Part shown: piece after piece, positions 52,446-60,643 of the stretch
Layout of the letters: each line of letters begins with the position of its first letter
Position numbering within the stretch: the first letter of the stretch is position 1
NCBI GenBank assembly: GCA_902705825.1
Contig: CACSIL010000053.1
Location: 40,260-104,259, forward strand
DNA: 64,000 nt
Reading direction: 5' to 3'
Source of the DNA: Halioglobus japonicus
Lineage (GTDB): Bacteria; Pseudomonadota; Gammaproteobacteria; Pseudomonadales; Halieaceae
Made by a program: the position numbers and the translations under genes
The notes under the pieces: generated by a model
The model's database searches: none
What the model saw: only the letters and a program-made list of their open reading frames with translations
Told to the model about the DNA's origin: nothing

Positions 52446-53330
52446 TCAAGCCTGTAACTGCGGGTTCTGGCGGCGCAGTATGCTTTCGGTGCGACGGCTT
52501 ATTTGCTTATCGTTACTCTTGCTCGGTGGAAGAATCCAGAACTGTCCATCGCGTATTCCGGCGAGACAGGTTTCTGCAACTTCCTCCGGTTCTGTCAGTT
52601 TCATATTCGCAATACCGCTGGCTTTGGCGAGATCTGCCATGCTGGTGTAGGCGACGGGTTCATCGTTGTCGCGCAACTGCTCTGGGCGGTTGCGCATGGA
52701 ACTGAGTATATTGGTGTTGACCAGGTGCGGGCCGGGGAACAGTACATGCGCCTGCAGCGCCGCGTCATCCATTTTGAACTGTCCGTCGAGCACTTCACTC
52801 ATACTGGTAACGGCAGCCTTGCTGGAGGAATAGATAGGGGTGGTCGGCATCGAGTAGAGCCCGCCGTTAGTGGACGAGGTGTTGACCACATGGCCGGGCT
52901 CACCGTGTGCCAGCATACCGGGCACGAACGCGCGAATACCATTTGCCACGCCCATCACATTGACGCTGAACCCCCACTCCCAGTCTTTGGGTGTAAGCGT
53001 CCAGATTCGCCGCTGTGCCTCTTTGATCCCGACGCCGGCGTTGTTACACAGTATATGGATATTGCCAAACGCCTCGCGACTCTTGCTTTCCAGATTTTCC
53101 ATCGATTCGGGGCTGGTGACGTCGGCCTGCACCCACGCCACGCTCAATCCCTGATCTTTCAGCGCCGCACCGGCTGCCTCCAGTGCCGCTTGTTCTATGT
53201 CCGCCATGACCACGTTCATACCATTGCGCGCAAACAGTTCGCACAGGCAGCGACCCACACCTGAGGCACCGCCTGTTACAACTGCGGTTTTGCCGCGATA
53301 TTTTTCTACCATCATCTGTTGTGTGCTCAA
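52446..53330 (-). CDS. Short-chain dehydrogenase/reductase
   Basis: A 294-residue SDR. AVVTGGASGVGRCLCELFA is the cofactor loop; ADIEQAALEAA has an Asp favouring NAD. LCNNAGVGIKEA, NTSSTNGGL (Ser) and YSSSKAAVTSM (Tyr, Lys) are the catalytic parts. A C-terminal extension (NDKQISRRTESILRRQNPQLQ) is typical of the SDRs found in steroid and cyclic terpene degradation clusters. A TTG at 53330 overlaps the Rieske stop; ATG 53315 (MMVEKYRGK) is possible. It is in the nine-gene operon and likely oxidises a ring hydroxyl. Confidence 0.85.
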   Translation of the reverse strand: MSTQQMMVEKYRGKTAVVTGGASGVGRCLCELFARNGMNVVMADIEQAALEAAGAALKDQGLSVAWVQADVTSPESMENLESKSREAFGNIHILCNNAGVGIKEAQRRIWTLTPKDWEWGFSVNVMGVANGIRAFVPGMLAHGEPGHVVNTSSTNGGLYSMPTTPIYSSSKAAVTSMSEVLDGQFKMDDAALQAHVLFPGPHLVNTNILSSMRNRPEQLRDNDEPVAYTSMADLAKASGIANMKLTEPEEVAETCLAGIRDGQFWILPPSKSNDKQISRRTESILRRQNPQLQA

Positions 53331-54346
53331 GAAACCGCCTCCAGGGTTGTCGATATGTCGTCATCGTCAGGGTAGGGCCCGTTGACATAAAACTGCGAAA
53401 AGTATTTGCGAAAACGCATTACAGGGCCGTCGCCATCACACAGTATCGGGTTGCGCAAATGGAACTTGTTGTGCCAGATCGGGATATCACCTTCAACACC
53501 GGTCTGGCCGTTGGTGTAGGCGATAGTGGTCTTGATCGCCTCGTCCTGGAATGAGCCTTGCGGATACCGCTGATGGGTATAGGCGAACCGCACCTCAACC
53601 GTTTCCTTGTTCACCGGTGTGACCAGCGTCTGTAGGAGGTAGTCCACCAGTCCGGAGGAGCGCACCCATTTCTGCCCGGCGCCGTTTTGCACCACGTTGA
53701 TGGTCGATTGGACGACAACCTCTTCGCCGTCCTCGTTAATCACCTTGCGCGGGCCGCTGACCTGGCTGCGACGGATATGCCCCTCGTAGCTGGTATCGCC
53801 CTGCGGCACTGCCTCCATCTGGTGAACATATTTGAAATGTGCCACGTCCACGCCATTTTCTGCGATTTCCTGCGGACAGGAATCAAAGGTCCACAGGAAG
53901 CGAATCTGATCCACCCACTCGGGATTGTTGCCTTCCTCAAGCTCTATTACTTCGTGATCGGGAGCGGCATCCTCGGGGTGGTACCAGGCCCAGATCACGG
54001 CATTTTTTTCACAGGTAGGGTAGGTCTTCAGGCAGGGCTTGCCAGCGACCTTGGGCGGGATTTTCTTCGCGTAGGGAATATCGGTAATTACGCCCTGCGT
54101 ATCATACTGCCAGTGATGAAAGGGGCAGCGGATGGATTCACCCTGTACTGTGCCGCCATGGCCCAGATGTGCGCCCAGGTGCGGACAGGCCGGGTCCGAG
54201 AGCCCCACCTTTCCCGACTCGGTGCGAAACAACACCATGTCGCGCCCAAAGTAGTGGATGTTGCGCACTTCACCCACTGCAAGTTCATCGCTGTAACCGA
54301 TACAGAACCAGCCAAACGGCATGGGCAATACAATTCGGTTCGACAC
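53327..54346 (-). CDS. Rieske non-haem iron oxygenase, KshA/DAF-36-like
   Basis: A 339-residue oxygenase component. The Rieske cluster is C-x-H (C54, H56 in CPHLGAHLG) and C-x2-H (C74, H77 in CPFHHWQYD). The mononuclear iron site is D-x2-H-x4-H (D167, H170, H175 in NGVDVAHFKYVHQ). VITDIPYAKKIPP recalls the I-P-Y-A-x-x-x-P motif of 3-ketosteroid 9-alpha-hydroxylase (KshA) and of the cholesterol 7-desaturase DAF-36/Neverland. It should hydroxylate or desaturate a steroid-like ring at the cytoplasmic face. GTG start at 54346 with AAGGGAG upstream. No ferredoxin or reductase gene (KshB) is present. It is coupled to the downstream SDR gene. Confidence 0.88.
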   Translation of the reverse strand: MSNRIVLPMPFGWFCIGYSDELAVGEVRNIHYFGRDMVLFRTESGKVGLSDPACPHLGAHLGHGGTVQGESIRCPFHHWQYDTQGVITDIPYAKKIPPKVAGKPCLKTYPTCEKNAVIWAWYHPEDAAPDHEVIELEEGNNPEWVDQIRFLWTFDSCPQEIAENGVDVAHFKYVHQMEAVPQGDTSYEGHIRRSQVSGPRKVINEDGEEVVVQSTINVVQNGAGQKWVRSSGLVDYLLQTLVTPVNKETVEVRFAYTHQRYPQGSFQDEAIKTTIAYTNGQTGVEGDIPIWHNKFHLRNPILCDGDGPVMRFRKYFSQFYVNGPYPDDDDISTTLEAVS

Positions 54347-54382
54347 AACCGGTCTCCCTTCTTTTATTGTGAAATCACCTTG

Positions 54383-55558
54383 TCAGGCAAAATCGGATTT
54401 CAATGGTCCGATACGCTCTGCTATTGGCAGCAGATCTTTACTATCGAGGTTATAGCATTCCAGTGCGTTGCTGCCGAGTATCAGTGACAGTTCCTGCTCC
54501 GGAATGCCGCTCATAACGTCGAGCAGTTTTTCTTTCGTTTTCGGCCATGAACCCTCGGGGTGCGGGTAGTCCGTCCCCCACATAATATTCTCAATACCAA
54601 TGTCGTGGCGCACGGATGTAGAGCCCTCATCAAACAGGGCGGAGGCACCAACCCAGCAATTGCGCTTGAAATATTCACTCGGCGTCATGGTCAGGTTGCT
54701 GCGAAAATCGCCCAGTTTACCCGATGTGTGCTTGACCGATGCGCGCACATCCATCATTTCCAGCATATGCGGAATCCAGAACTCACTGACCTCTGTTATC
54801 ACAAACTTGAGCTTTGGAAACAGCTCGAAGACGCCGCCAAAAATCAGGTGCCACAGCGGACGGCTGGTCCACCAGGCAAATTCGGTGAGATAAATGCCCA
54901 CCGCACCGGGCAGGGAGAAATTGTAGTCTGGCGAGGGGCCCGAGTGCGTGTGTACCACCATGTGGTGCTCTTCGCAGAAGGCCCAGATCGGATAGTATTT
55001 GGGATGGTTGTAGGCATCCTTGTCGCCCATGAGCGCGGGTATCAGGATGCCCTTCAAACCATTGGCGTGCGCCCATTTAACTTCCGCCAGTGCCTCGTCC
55101 ACATCGTACAGCATCAACACGATCGCCAGGCCGATGCGGCGCAGCGGTTCCTCCTTGCAGAACTCCGCCATCCAGCGGTTGTGCGCACGGGCTCCGGCCC
55201 ATTGCAGTTCGGGTTCAACGCCCCAGGGTTTCAGGCTCAGCCCGGCGCCGAAGGGTGGTGCATTCATTTCGGTGATACCGTCGGGAAACAGTACCTCGGC
55301 TGCAACGCCGTCGCCATCGATTACCCGGTTGCGCACTGCGCCATCCCAGGCGCCGTTCAATCCATCGGTGATGCCGTCGCGCCATTTGTCATTGAACTCG
55401 GAGATCAGAAAGCTCTCCTCGGCCTTGCGGGTCTTGCGTTTTTGTATCGGCAGCTCTTCGTCAAAAGCCTTGTGGTATTTACTGTCGAGGTAGTCGCGAT
55501 ACCCCTCCATCGGCAGGCCGGCGTGGCCATCGGTTGACACGATGAGATAACGATCCAT
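54383..55558 (-). CDS. Amidohydrolase-2 family protein
   Basis: A 391-residue TIM-barrel metal enzyme of the amidohydrolase_2 group (ACMSD-like decarboxylases and hydrolases). Marks: LIVSTDGHAGLP (H-x-H-type strand 1, here D-G-H-A-G), a His-rich VVHTHSGPSPDYN, FVITEVSEFWIPHML and IMWGTDYPHPEGSWP near the C-terminus (the catalytic Asp in G-T-D-Y-P-H). The first metal His is not the standard H-x-H, so metal content is uncertain. Start ATG 55558 (MDRYLIVST) has an upstream AGGAG. It likely opens or decarboxylates an intermediate of the catabolic pathway. Similar proteins occur in steroid and lignin-derived aromatic degradation loci. Confidence 0.82.
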   Translation of the reverse strand: MDRYLIVSTDGHAGLPMEGYRDYLDSKYHKAFDEELPIQKRKTRKAEESFLISEFNDKWRDGITDGLNGAWDGAVRNRVIDGDGVAAEVLFPDGITEMNAPPFGAGLSLKPWGVEPELQWAGARAHNRWMAEFCKEEPLRRIGLAIVLMLYDVDEALAEVKWAHANGLKGILIPALMGDKDAYNHPKYYPIWAFCEEHHMVVHTHSGPSPDYNFSLPGAVGIYLTEFAWWTSRPLWHLIFGGVFELFPKLKFVITEVSEFWIPHMLEMMDVRASVKHTSGKLGDFRSNLTMTPSEYFKRNCWVGASALFDEGSTSVRHDIGIENIMWGTDYPHPEGSWPKTKEKLLDVMSGIPEQELSLILGSNALECYNLDSKDLLPIAERIGPLKSDFA

Positions 55559-55604
55559 GGATGATGCTCCTGGTGACACGGCGCTGTGTCACTTGCTGTT
55601 TATG

Positions 55605-56375
55605 TTAAGCCCGAATCGGCCCACCGTTCTTTCCGAGCCAGCGGCTACCTGAAATAACGTCCACATAGGGCCAGAATCCCTCTGGATCGAGTGCCCCGGC
55701 AAGCGTGATCTCCCGGCTCAGGTACTCGGGCCACCACAAATGCGCAGAGACCTGTTCCAGCATCGGCAGTTGTGTGGCAATGGGATCCCAGGGGCTTTCA
55801 TGCAGCGTCAGCTTGCCGTCCAGCGCTATCCTGTGGCCCGGACCGTATTTGCCCTGTACGTGCACCACATGAGGGGGGAAGTCATACCCTTTGCCGCCGC
55901 CGACTTGACGGGAGACCTTCACCCACCACTCATTGCGTTCCAGGCCGCCGGGCAGCGGGTCTTCCTCGCCCAGCTTTCCCTCGAAGGTGACGAAGGTGTA
56001 GTGCTGGTGAGCACAGCGCGCAGAGACCTTGTCCTGCAGGCGGAAGTAATCGGTATGGCAGGGAAACTTCGGTTGTCCGTTGGTGAACTGGCTGATAAAA
56101 ATTGCGGACTCCTGGTCTATCCCGTAACCGAGGGCGTACTCACCGGCTGTTCCCTGGTAGCTGGCATCAGCGGTTATCAGGATGCCGTATTCGGGTTCGC
56201 CGTTGACCGGCAGGTTGTAGATGGTCAGCGTGACGTTAGAGGTGTCACTGGTATCGATGCCAGGCGGCAGCAGTGCGGCGATTTTGTCGGGATCCGTGCG
56301 ATACACAATTTTGAGCATCGGCCACTGGCTGATTTCTCCCGGGCTAGTGGATGGCTCTTGAGTTGGATCGGACAT
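55605..56375 (-). CDS. Acetoacetate decarboxylase-like protein
   Basis: A 256-residue beta-barrel enzyme of the ADC superfamily. Blocks: LKIVYRTDPDKIAALLPPGID, VNGEPEYGILITADASYQGTAGEYALGYGIDQ, and NGQPKFPCHTDYF, where the Lys in G-Q-P-K aligns with the Schiff-base Lys of acetoacetate decarboxylase (G-x-P-K-K). Lys 116-type doubling is absent (K followed by F). Relatives of this kind act as decarboxylases, hydratases or aldolases on beta-keto acids. Start ATG 56375 (MSDPTQEPSTSP) with GAGGA upstream. It is in the ring-cleavage operon and may handle a keto acid released from the ring. Confidence 0.75.
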   Translation of the reverse strand: MSDPTQEPSTSPGEISQWPMLKIVYRTDPDKIAALLPPGIDTSDTSNVTLTIYNLPVNGEPEYGILITADASYQGTAGEYALGYGIDQESAIFISQFTNGQPKFPCHTDYFRLQDKVSARCAHQHYTFVTFEGKLGEEDPLPGGLERNEWWVKVSRQVGGGKGYDFPPHVVHVQGKYGPGHRIALDGKLTLHESPWDPIATQLPMLEQVSAHLWWPEYLSREITLAGALDPEGFWPYVDVISGSRWLGKNGGPIRA

Positions 56376-56498
56376 CGGGCATTCCTCAGTGGTATAGGTC
56401 TCGTATGATTCGGCCAATCTACACTTGGGCTGGTCGCGGAAAAACCCCGAAATCGTGATAAGAGCGTTTCCAAAGGGTGGCTAATACTCCGCCGGCTG

Positions 56499-57272
56499 TT
56501 ACTTCAGGTATGTGCGCTGGAAATCGCCCATGCTATGTACTGCGGCGCGTCTGGATTTCAGGTAACGGTGTCTGAATGCGCTCAGCTTGTTGCGCCACCC
56601 GGGGATGACACTCGGTTGTTGGCCCAGCGCAGCTAGTGCTGTGCGGACAACGGGCGCGGGTTCCATGCCATAGCTGATCCGTCGGGATTTGGTCGCGCCC
56701 GGAGAGAGGGTCAGAAAGTCTATCCGGTGATCCTTCAGCTCGTAGTACAGGGCTTCGCCCAGGGTCAATTGGTAGGCCTTGCTGGCTGAATACTCAGCCA
56801 TAAAGGGCAGGGGCATATGTCCGGCGATAGAACTGACCTGAATGATCGCGCCGCCCCCGGCGGTTGCCATGCGCTGGGCAAAATGGTGAATCAGCCTAAG
56901 TTGTACGAGCGTGTTAAGCCGCAAGCAATCCTCCAGTTCCTGTGCGCTCCTGTCGAGGAATCTGCCGTGGTAACTTTCGGCCCCGGCATTGTTGACGAAA
57001 AACGCAATTGGCAGGCTATCGGTCGCGGCGGCAATAGTGGACAGGTAGTCAGCGCTGCTGAGGTCACAGGGAATTGCCCGGGTATCAATGCCCCAGGCCG
57101 ATGCCAGTTCCCGGCACTGTACCTGTAGTTGATCGGCGCCCCGGGCCAGCAGCGCCAGATTAAAACCCGCAGCGGCGAGTTGGCTGGCAAACTCACGACC
57201 GATGCCGGCGGTGCTGCCTGTTACCAGCGCCCAGTTACCATATTGTGCTACCGCATCAACTGTGTGCGCCAT
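56499..57272 (-). CDS. Short-chain dehydrogenase/reductase
   Basis: A 257-residue SDR of the DltE/YdfG-like type. ALVTGSTAGIGREFASQLA, VNNAGAESYH, QVSSIAGHMP (Ser) and YSASKAYQLTL (Tyr, Lys) are present. LLARGADQLQ at the cofactor specificity site has Arg and so favours NADP. A long C-terminal part (SAFRHRYLKSRRAAVHSMGD) is basic and could bind a membrane. Similar enzymes reduce 3- or 17-keto steroids or keto acyl groups. It is in the nine-gene operon, 18 bases after the dioxygenase gene, with GAGGG before the ATG. Confidence 0.83.
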   Translation of the reverse strand: MAHTVDAVAQYGNWALVTGSTAGIGREFASQLAAAGFNLALLARGADQLQVQCRELASAWGIDTRAIPCDLSSADYLSTIAAATDSLPIAFFVNNAGAESYHGRFLDRSAQELEDCLRLNTLVQLRLIHHFAQRMATAGGGAIIQVSSIAGHMPLPFMAEYSASKAYQLTLGEALYYELKDHRIDFLTLSPGATKSRRISYGMEPAPVVRTALAALGQQPSVIPGWRNKLSAFRHRYLKSRRAAVHSMGDFQRTYLK

Positions 57273-57290
57273 AGAAACGCCCTCGCTGGT

Positions 57291-58190
57291 CTACAGTGAG
57301 AATTTGTGTCCCCAGATACTCGGTAGTGTCGTTTTTGTCGGGGTGTAGTCTGACCAGTCCATTTGCAAACCTTCGCACCCGAACTCCAATTCAAAGCCGC
57401 CGGGTGTGCGCATATAGAACGACAGCATGCGGTCGTTGGTATGACGGCCCAGCGTCGACGTCACGGGGATCTCGCGCTGCAGTACTCGATCGAGGCAGTA
57501 GCCCACTTCGTCAACACTTTTCACTTCCAGCATCAGGTGGATGCATGCCGAAGGGTGGTCGCCACCAAACAGCGCGATGGAGTGATGCCGGGGGTTTTCG
57601 ACATGCATAAAGTTCAGGCCGAGCCCGGGGTCATCGGGATCGTCCGAAAATTTGAAATGCATATAGTCTGAATCACCGAAGCCGAGTACCTGCGTGTAGA
57701 ACGCGTGTGTTTCGATGCGGTTTGGTGCCGGCAGAACCGCGTGGCCGAAACCGGCGTCGCCGTTGAAGCCAGTCTCAAATTCTGCGATACCCAGTGGCGA
57801 GATAAATTTGGCGTAGTCCAGATCGGCGCCGTGATAGAGCTCCAGCGTGTTGCCAGCCGGGTCGTCGAACCGGATCAGGTCGCGCACGCGGCGCTGCTGC
57901 GCTTCTGCAGCAGTGCCCGGTGTCACCTTTACGCCGGCCGCGATCAATTCTTCGCGCGCGCTATGAAAGTTCGCCTCATCCAATAGCTCCAACCCGCACA
58001 GCTGCAACCGATCGCTGTCGCCGGGAACGATCGCCAGCCTGAAGGGGCGTTCGTCCATCTTGAAGTAGATAACGCCATCGTCCGGCATCGCAGGGGCCAC
58101 CATTAAGCCCAGCACCTCGGTGCCAAACTCCAGCCATTTTTGCGGGTCCGTCGATTCGATTAATACATAACCCAAACTGCGTATATTCAT
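57291..58190 (-). CDS. hsaC: Type I extradiol dioxygenase, HsaC/BphC-like
   Basis: A 299-residue two-domain extradiol dioxygenase that opens a catechol ring next to the hydroxyls (meta cleavage). Iron ligands are H150 (AGFGHAVL), H218 (CIHLMLEVKS) and E269 (RTPGGFELEFG). The H-x7-F-Y signature His is H250 and the active-site loop is RHHSIALFG. In steroid degraders the enzyme cleaves 3,4-dihydroxy-9,10-seco-androstatriene-dione (DHSA). The neighbours HsaD- and HsaA-like enzymes make that the best guess, but biphenyl- or other diol substrates are possible. GGAG precedes the ATG. Confidence 0.9.
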   Translation of the reverse strand: MNIRSLGYVLIESTDPQKWLEFGTEVLGLMVAPAMPDDGVIYFKMDERPFRLAIVPGDSDRLQLCGLELLDEANFHSAREELIAAGVKVTPGTAAEAQQRRVRDLIRFDDPAGNTLELYHGADLDYAKFISPLGIAEFETGFNGDAGFGHAVLPAPNRIETHAFYTQVLGFGDSDYMHFKFSDDPDDPGLGLNFMHVENPRHHSIALFGGDHPSACIHLMLEVKSVDEVGYCLDRVLQREIPVTSTLGRHTNDRMLSFYMRTPGGFELEFGCEGLQMDWSDYTPTKTTLPSIWGHKFSL

Positions 58191-58205
58191 AATTGGTCTC
58201 CAGCC

Positions 58206-59039
58206 TCAGTCGTTACTCAGGAAGGCGAGCACTTCCCGGTTGAACATCTCAGTGTGCTCCACCATGACCCAGTGGCCACATTCCGACTGAATGATCAGCT
58301 TCAGCGCGGCGCAGTTTTTGGCCAGTGCCAGAATGCCGCTGTCCGGCATCATTCGATCATTGGTGCCCCAGAAGGCCAGTACCGGACACGAGAGTTCAGG
58401 CAGACGCTCTGCCAGATACGGAATCGCCATGGTCCACATCACGTGGCCGTTCATTAGAGCCATAATCTGCGATCGCTCTTCCACCAACGCGTCGGTGGCG
58501 TGTATTGGGTCGTGCGTCAGGCCGAAGGCAAACAGGTCTTTCATCACAGCGTGTGAAATGGGCTCGCCTGATCCGTACACCTCGAACATTTTTTGCATGC
58601 CGGGCATCTGCAGGTATTCCTCCTGCTGGCTCATGCCGCCGGGCGCCATCAGCACCAGTTTGTTCACCAGCGACGGGTGTTCCAACGCCAGACCGATGGC
58701 CACTGCGCCGCCGAGGGAGTTGCCCACGACACAACAGCTCTCGATACCGATGACATCGAGCGTTTGTTTGACGCATTCGACAAAAAACGACAATGGGTGA
58801 TCTACATCGTCTGGTTTATCGGAGAAGCCGAAGCCGACCAGGTCGGGCACAATACAGCGATAACCCTGATCTGCCAGCCAGGGGTAGTTTGTCTTGAAAT
58901 TGCTGTGCCCGCTGGCGCCGGGCCCAGAACCGTGCAGGAAAACAACGGTGGGGCCTGTGCCCACGTCGAGGTAATGCATGCGGTAGCCGTTAGCGCACTG
59001 GGCGTAGTTTTCTTCGGGTAAAACCCCATTTAGAGCCAT
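58206..59039 (-). CDS. hsaD: Alpha/beta hydrolase, HsaD/BphD-like (meta-cleavage product hydrolase)
   Basis: A 277-residue C-C bond hydrolase acting on the ring-cleavage product. VVFLHGSGPGASGHSNF is the oxyanion region. The nucleophile elbow is VVGNSLGGAVA (S108), the acid is in FWGTNDRMMP (D228) and the base His in SECGHWVMVEH (H256). This order and the H-G-S-G-P-G motif match HsaD/BphD/MhpC. It follows the dioxygenase gene by 15 bases on the minus strand. Its product from the steroid route would be a seven-carbon dienoate and the bicyclic remainder. AAGGAATT precedes the start ATG. Confidence 0.9.
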   Translation of the reverse strand: MALNGVLPEENYAQCANGYRMHYLDVGTGPTVVFLHGSGPGASGHSNFKTNYPWLADQGYRCIVPDLVGFGFSDKPDDVDHPLSFFVECVKQTLDVIGIESCCVVGNSLGGAVAIGLALEHPSLVNKLVLMAPGGMSQQEEYLQMPGMQKMFEVYGSGEPISHAVMKDLFAFGLTHDPIHATDALVEERSQIMALMNGHVMWTMAIPYLAERLPELSCPVLAFWGTNDRMMPDSGILALAKNCAALKLIIQSECGHWVMVEHTEMFNREVLAFLSND

Positions 59040-59077
59040 AGTAAATTCCTTGATTGTGACATCGCCAAGAGGTTTGT

Positions 59078-60289
59078 TCAGAGACCTAAATCAGTGCTGT
59101 TCTGGCCGAACAGCATGCCGCCGAGATTGATTGAAAACGGTTCACTGATATTTGCGATATGCGCCTGACTGGCGAAAATATCCTGATGCTGGGACAGCAT
59201 CGCACTGTTGTTTCGTATTGCACCGGAACCCGCGGCTTTGAGCATGCGCGAGGACAGTGCAAGGCACTGATCAGCGACTTTGGATGTCTCGTACCGAAAC
59301 AGCGCGCGCTGTATCACAGGCACTTCGTTATCTGTCCGCGCCGCTTCCATCAGCGTGTCAAAACTGGTGAACATCATCAGCTTCATGTATTCGATTGCGG
59401 CTTTGGCGTCGGCGGCGACCTTCTTGGCGCTGGGGTCGTCTTTCATTGGCACCGGCCCGGCGATGCGGGTTTTGGCAACTTCGATGTAGTTTTCAAGTAC
59501 GCCTTCGACGGCGCCAAGTGAGGCATTGCACACCGCTCTGGCGAACACTTGCATGAAGGGCAGACGGTACAGTGGCGCTTTGCTGCGATGCTTCTCGCCG
59601 GTGCGGTCTTCACGCATTCGGTGAACCCTGTGTTCGGGGACGAATACATTCTCGACAACGATATCGTGGCTGCCTGTTCCCTGCAGGCCTACCACATCCC
59701 AGTTTTGCTCTATCGAGTAGTCGTCGCGGGGCAGCAGGAATGTGCTGTAATTCTCCATATCCCAGGGCGCCTCCTCGGTGGGAATGACCGCGCCAAGGAA
59801 CACCCACTGGCAGTGCTCGCAACCACTGGAAAAGCTCCATCGCCCGCTGAGCATGAAACCCCCATCGACAGGCGTAACCATGCCCATCGGCGCATAGGAG
59901 GAAGATACCAGTACAGTGGGGTCATCGCCCCATACGTCCACAGAGGCCTGCGGATCAAACAGGTTCATCTGCCAGTTGTGCACTGCCACCACGCCCAGCA
60001 CCCAGGCGCTGGACATGCACGCTTTGGCCAGTTCCAACCCCACGGCATAAAACACCTGTGGGTCCATCTCATAGCCGCCGTACTGCTCGGACTGCAGAAT
60101 TTTGAAAAAACCCGCTGCATGAAAATCTGCAATGGTCTCTGCGGGTACTTTGCGCTGCGCCTTGCACTGCGCCGCTCGCTCTCGCAGCACCGGTTGCAAA
60201 TCTCTGGCCGCCTGCAGCAATTGCAGCGCGCGTGGTGACCCCATACTGAATTGTGCGCCTGTACCGGCCGCTTCCGCTGGATTGTTCAC
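59078..60289 (-). CDS. hsaA: Flavin-dependent monooxygenase of acyl-CoA dehydrogenase fold, HsaA-like
   Basis: A 403-residue protein with the acyl-CoA dehydrogenase fold, group D flavin monooxygenases (HsaA, HpaB-like two-component hydroxylases). Marks: VPAETIADFHAAGFFKILQSEQYGG, SSAWVLGVVAVHNWQMNLF, GRWSFSSGCEHCQWVFLGAVI and GSHDIVVENVFVPEHR. C-terminal helices lack the acyl-CoA base Glu. In steroid degradation HsaA hydroxylates 3-HSA to the catechol cleaved by HsaC. The reductase HsaB, which supplies FMNH2, is not in the window. GTG start at 60289 with a strong AAGGAG. It is the first gene of the nine-gene minus-strand operon and faces the intergenic region with hairpin copy 3. Confidence 0.88.
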   Translation of the reverse strand: MNNPAEAAGTGAQFSMGSPRALQLLQAARDLQPVLRERAAQCKAQRKVPAETIADFHAAGFFKILQSEQYGGYEMDPQVFYAVGLELAKACMSSAWVLGVVAVHNWQMNLFDPQASVDVWGDDPTVLVSSSYAPMGMVTPVDGGFMLSGRWSFSSGCEHCQWVFLGAVIPTEEAPWDMENYSTFLLPRDDYSIEQNWDVVGLQGTGSHDIVVENVFVPEHRVHRMREDRTGEKHRSKAPLYRLPFMQVFARAVCNASLGAVEGVLENYIEVAKTRIAGPVPMKDDPSAKKVAADAKAAIEYMKLMMFTSFDTLMEAARTDNEVPVIQRALFRYETSKVADQCLALSSRMLKAAGSGAIRNNSAMLSQHQDIFASQAHIANISEPFSINLGGMLFGQNSTDLGL

Positions 60290-60643
60290 GGTCTCTCCTT
60301 ACCTGCTTATTGTGAAGACGGTAACGATAGCTCGCGCCTGTGCGGAGAATAAGGTGCTGCGGGTAAATTTACTGTGCACGAAAAGCGGGTAATGCTTGCA
60401 GGCAGTTATTTCGGCCTGTCTCTTCGAGCGGTCCCTCCGAGCCGTCCCTCCGGGGAACCGGCCTGAGAGCTCAGAGGGCTGAGATATTCGCCCTCAGGCC
60501 GGTTCCCCGGAGGGACGAGGTCAGGCGTCGTGTTAGCCGCACAGAAAAATCGAGACCGCTCAGAAACCAGGCGGGCGCTAGTGAGCAAGGGGTGCATTCT
60601 CTCTACCGCCCGCCGAGTGGCGCGAGTAACCCGCGCCGCTGTC
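60290..60643. other. Intergenic region upstream of the catabolic operon
   Basis: The promoter of the hsaA-like operon should lie within 60290-60440. Minus strand shows two direct copies of TTACCCGC about 26 bases apart, which might be an activator site (weak). The hairpin copy 3 is at 60443-60517. No gene is seen. Confidence 0.5.
60443..60517. repeat. Conserved-loop hairpin, copy 3
   Basis: Perfect 25-bp arms (60443-60467, 60493-60517; arm begins CGTCCCTCCGGGGAACCGGC) with a 25-nt loop (60468-60492) that matches copy 2 except the last base. The arms are unrelated to copies 1 and 2. It lies between the flavoprotein gene at 60644 (3' end) and the hsaA start. Confidence 0.9.
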
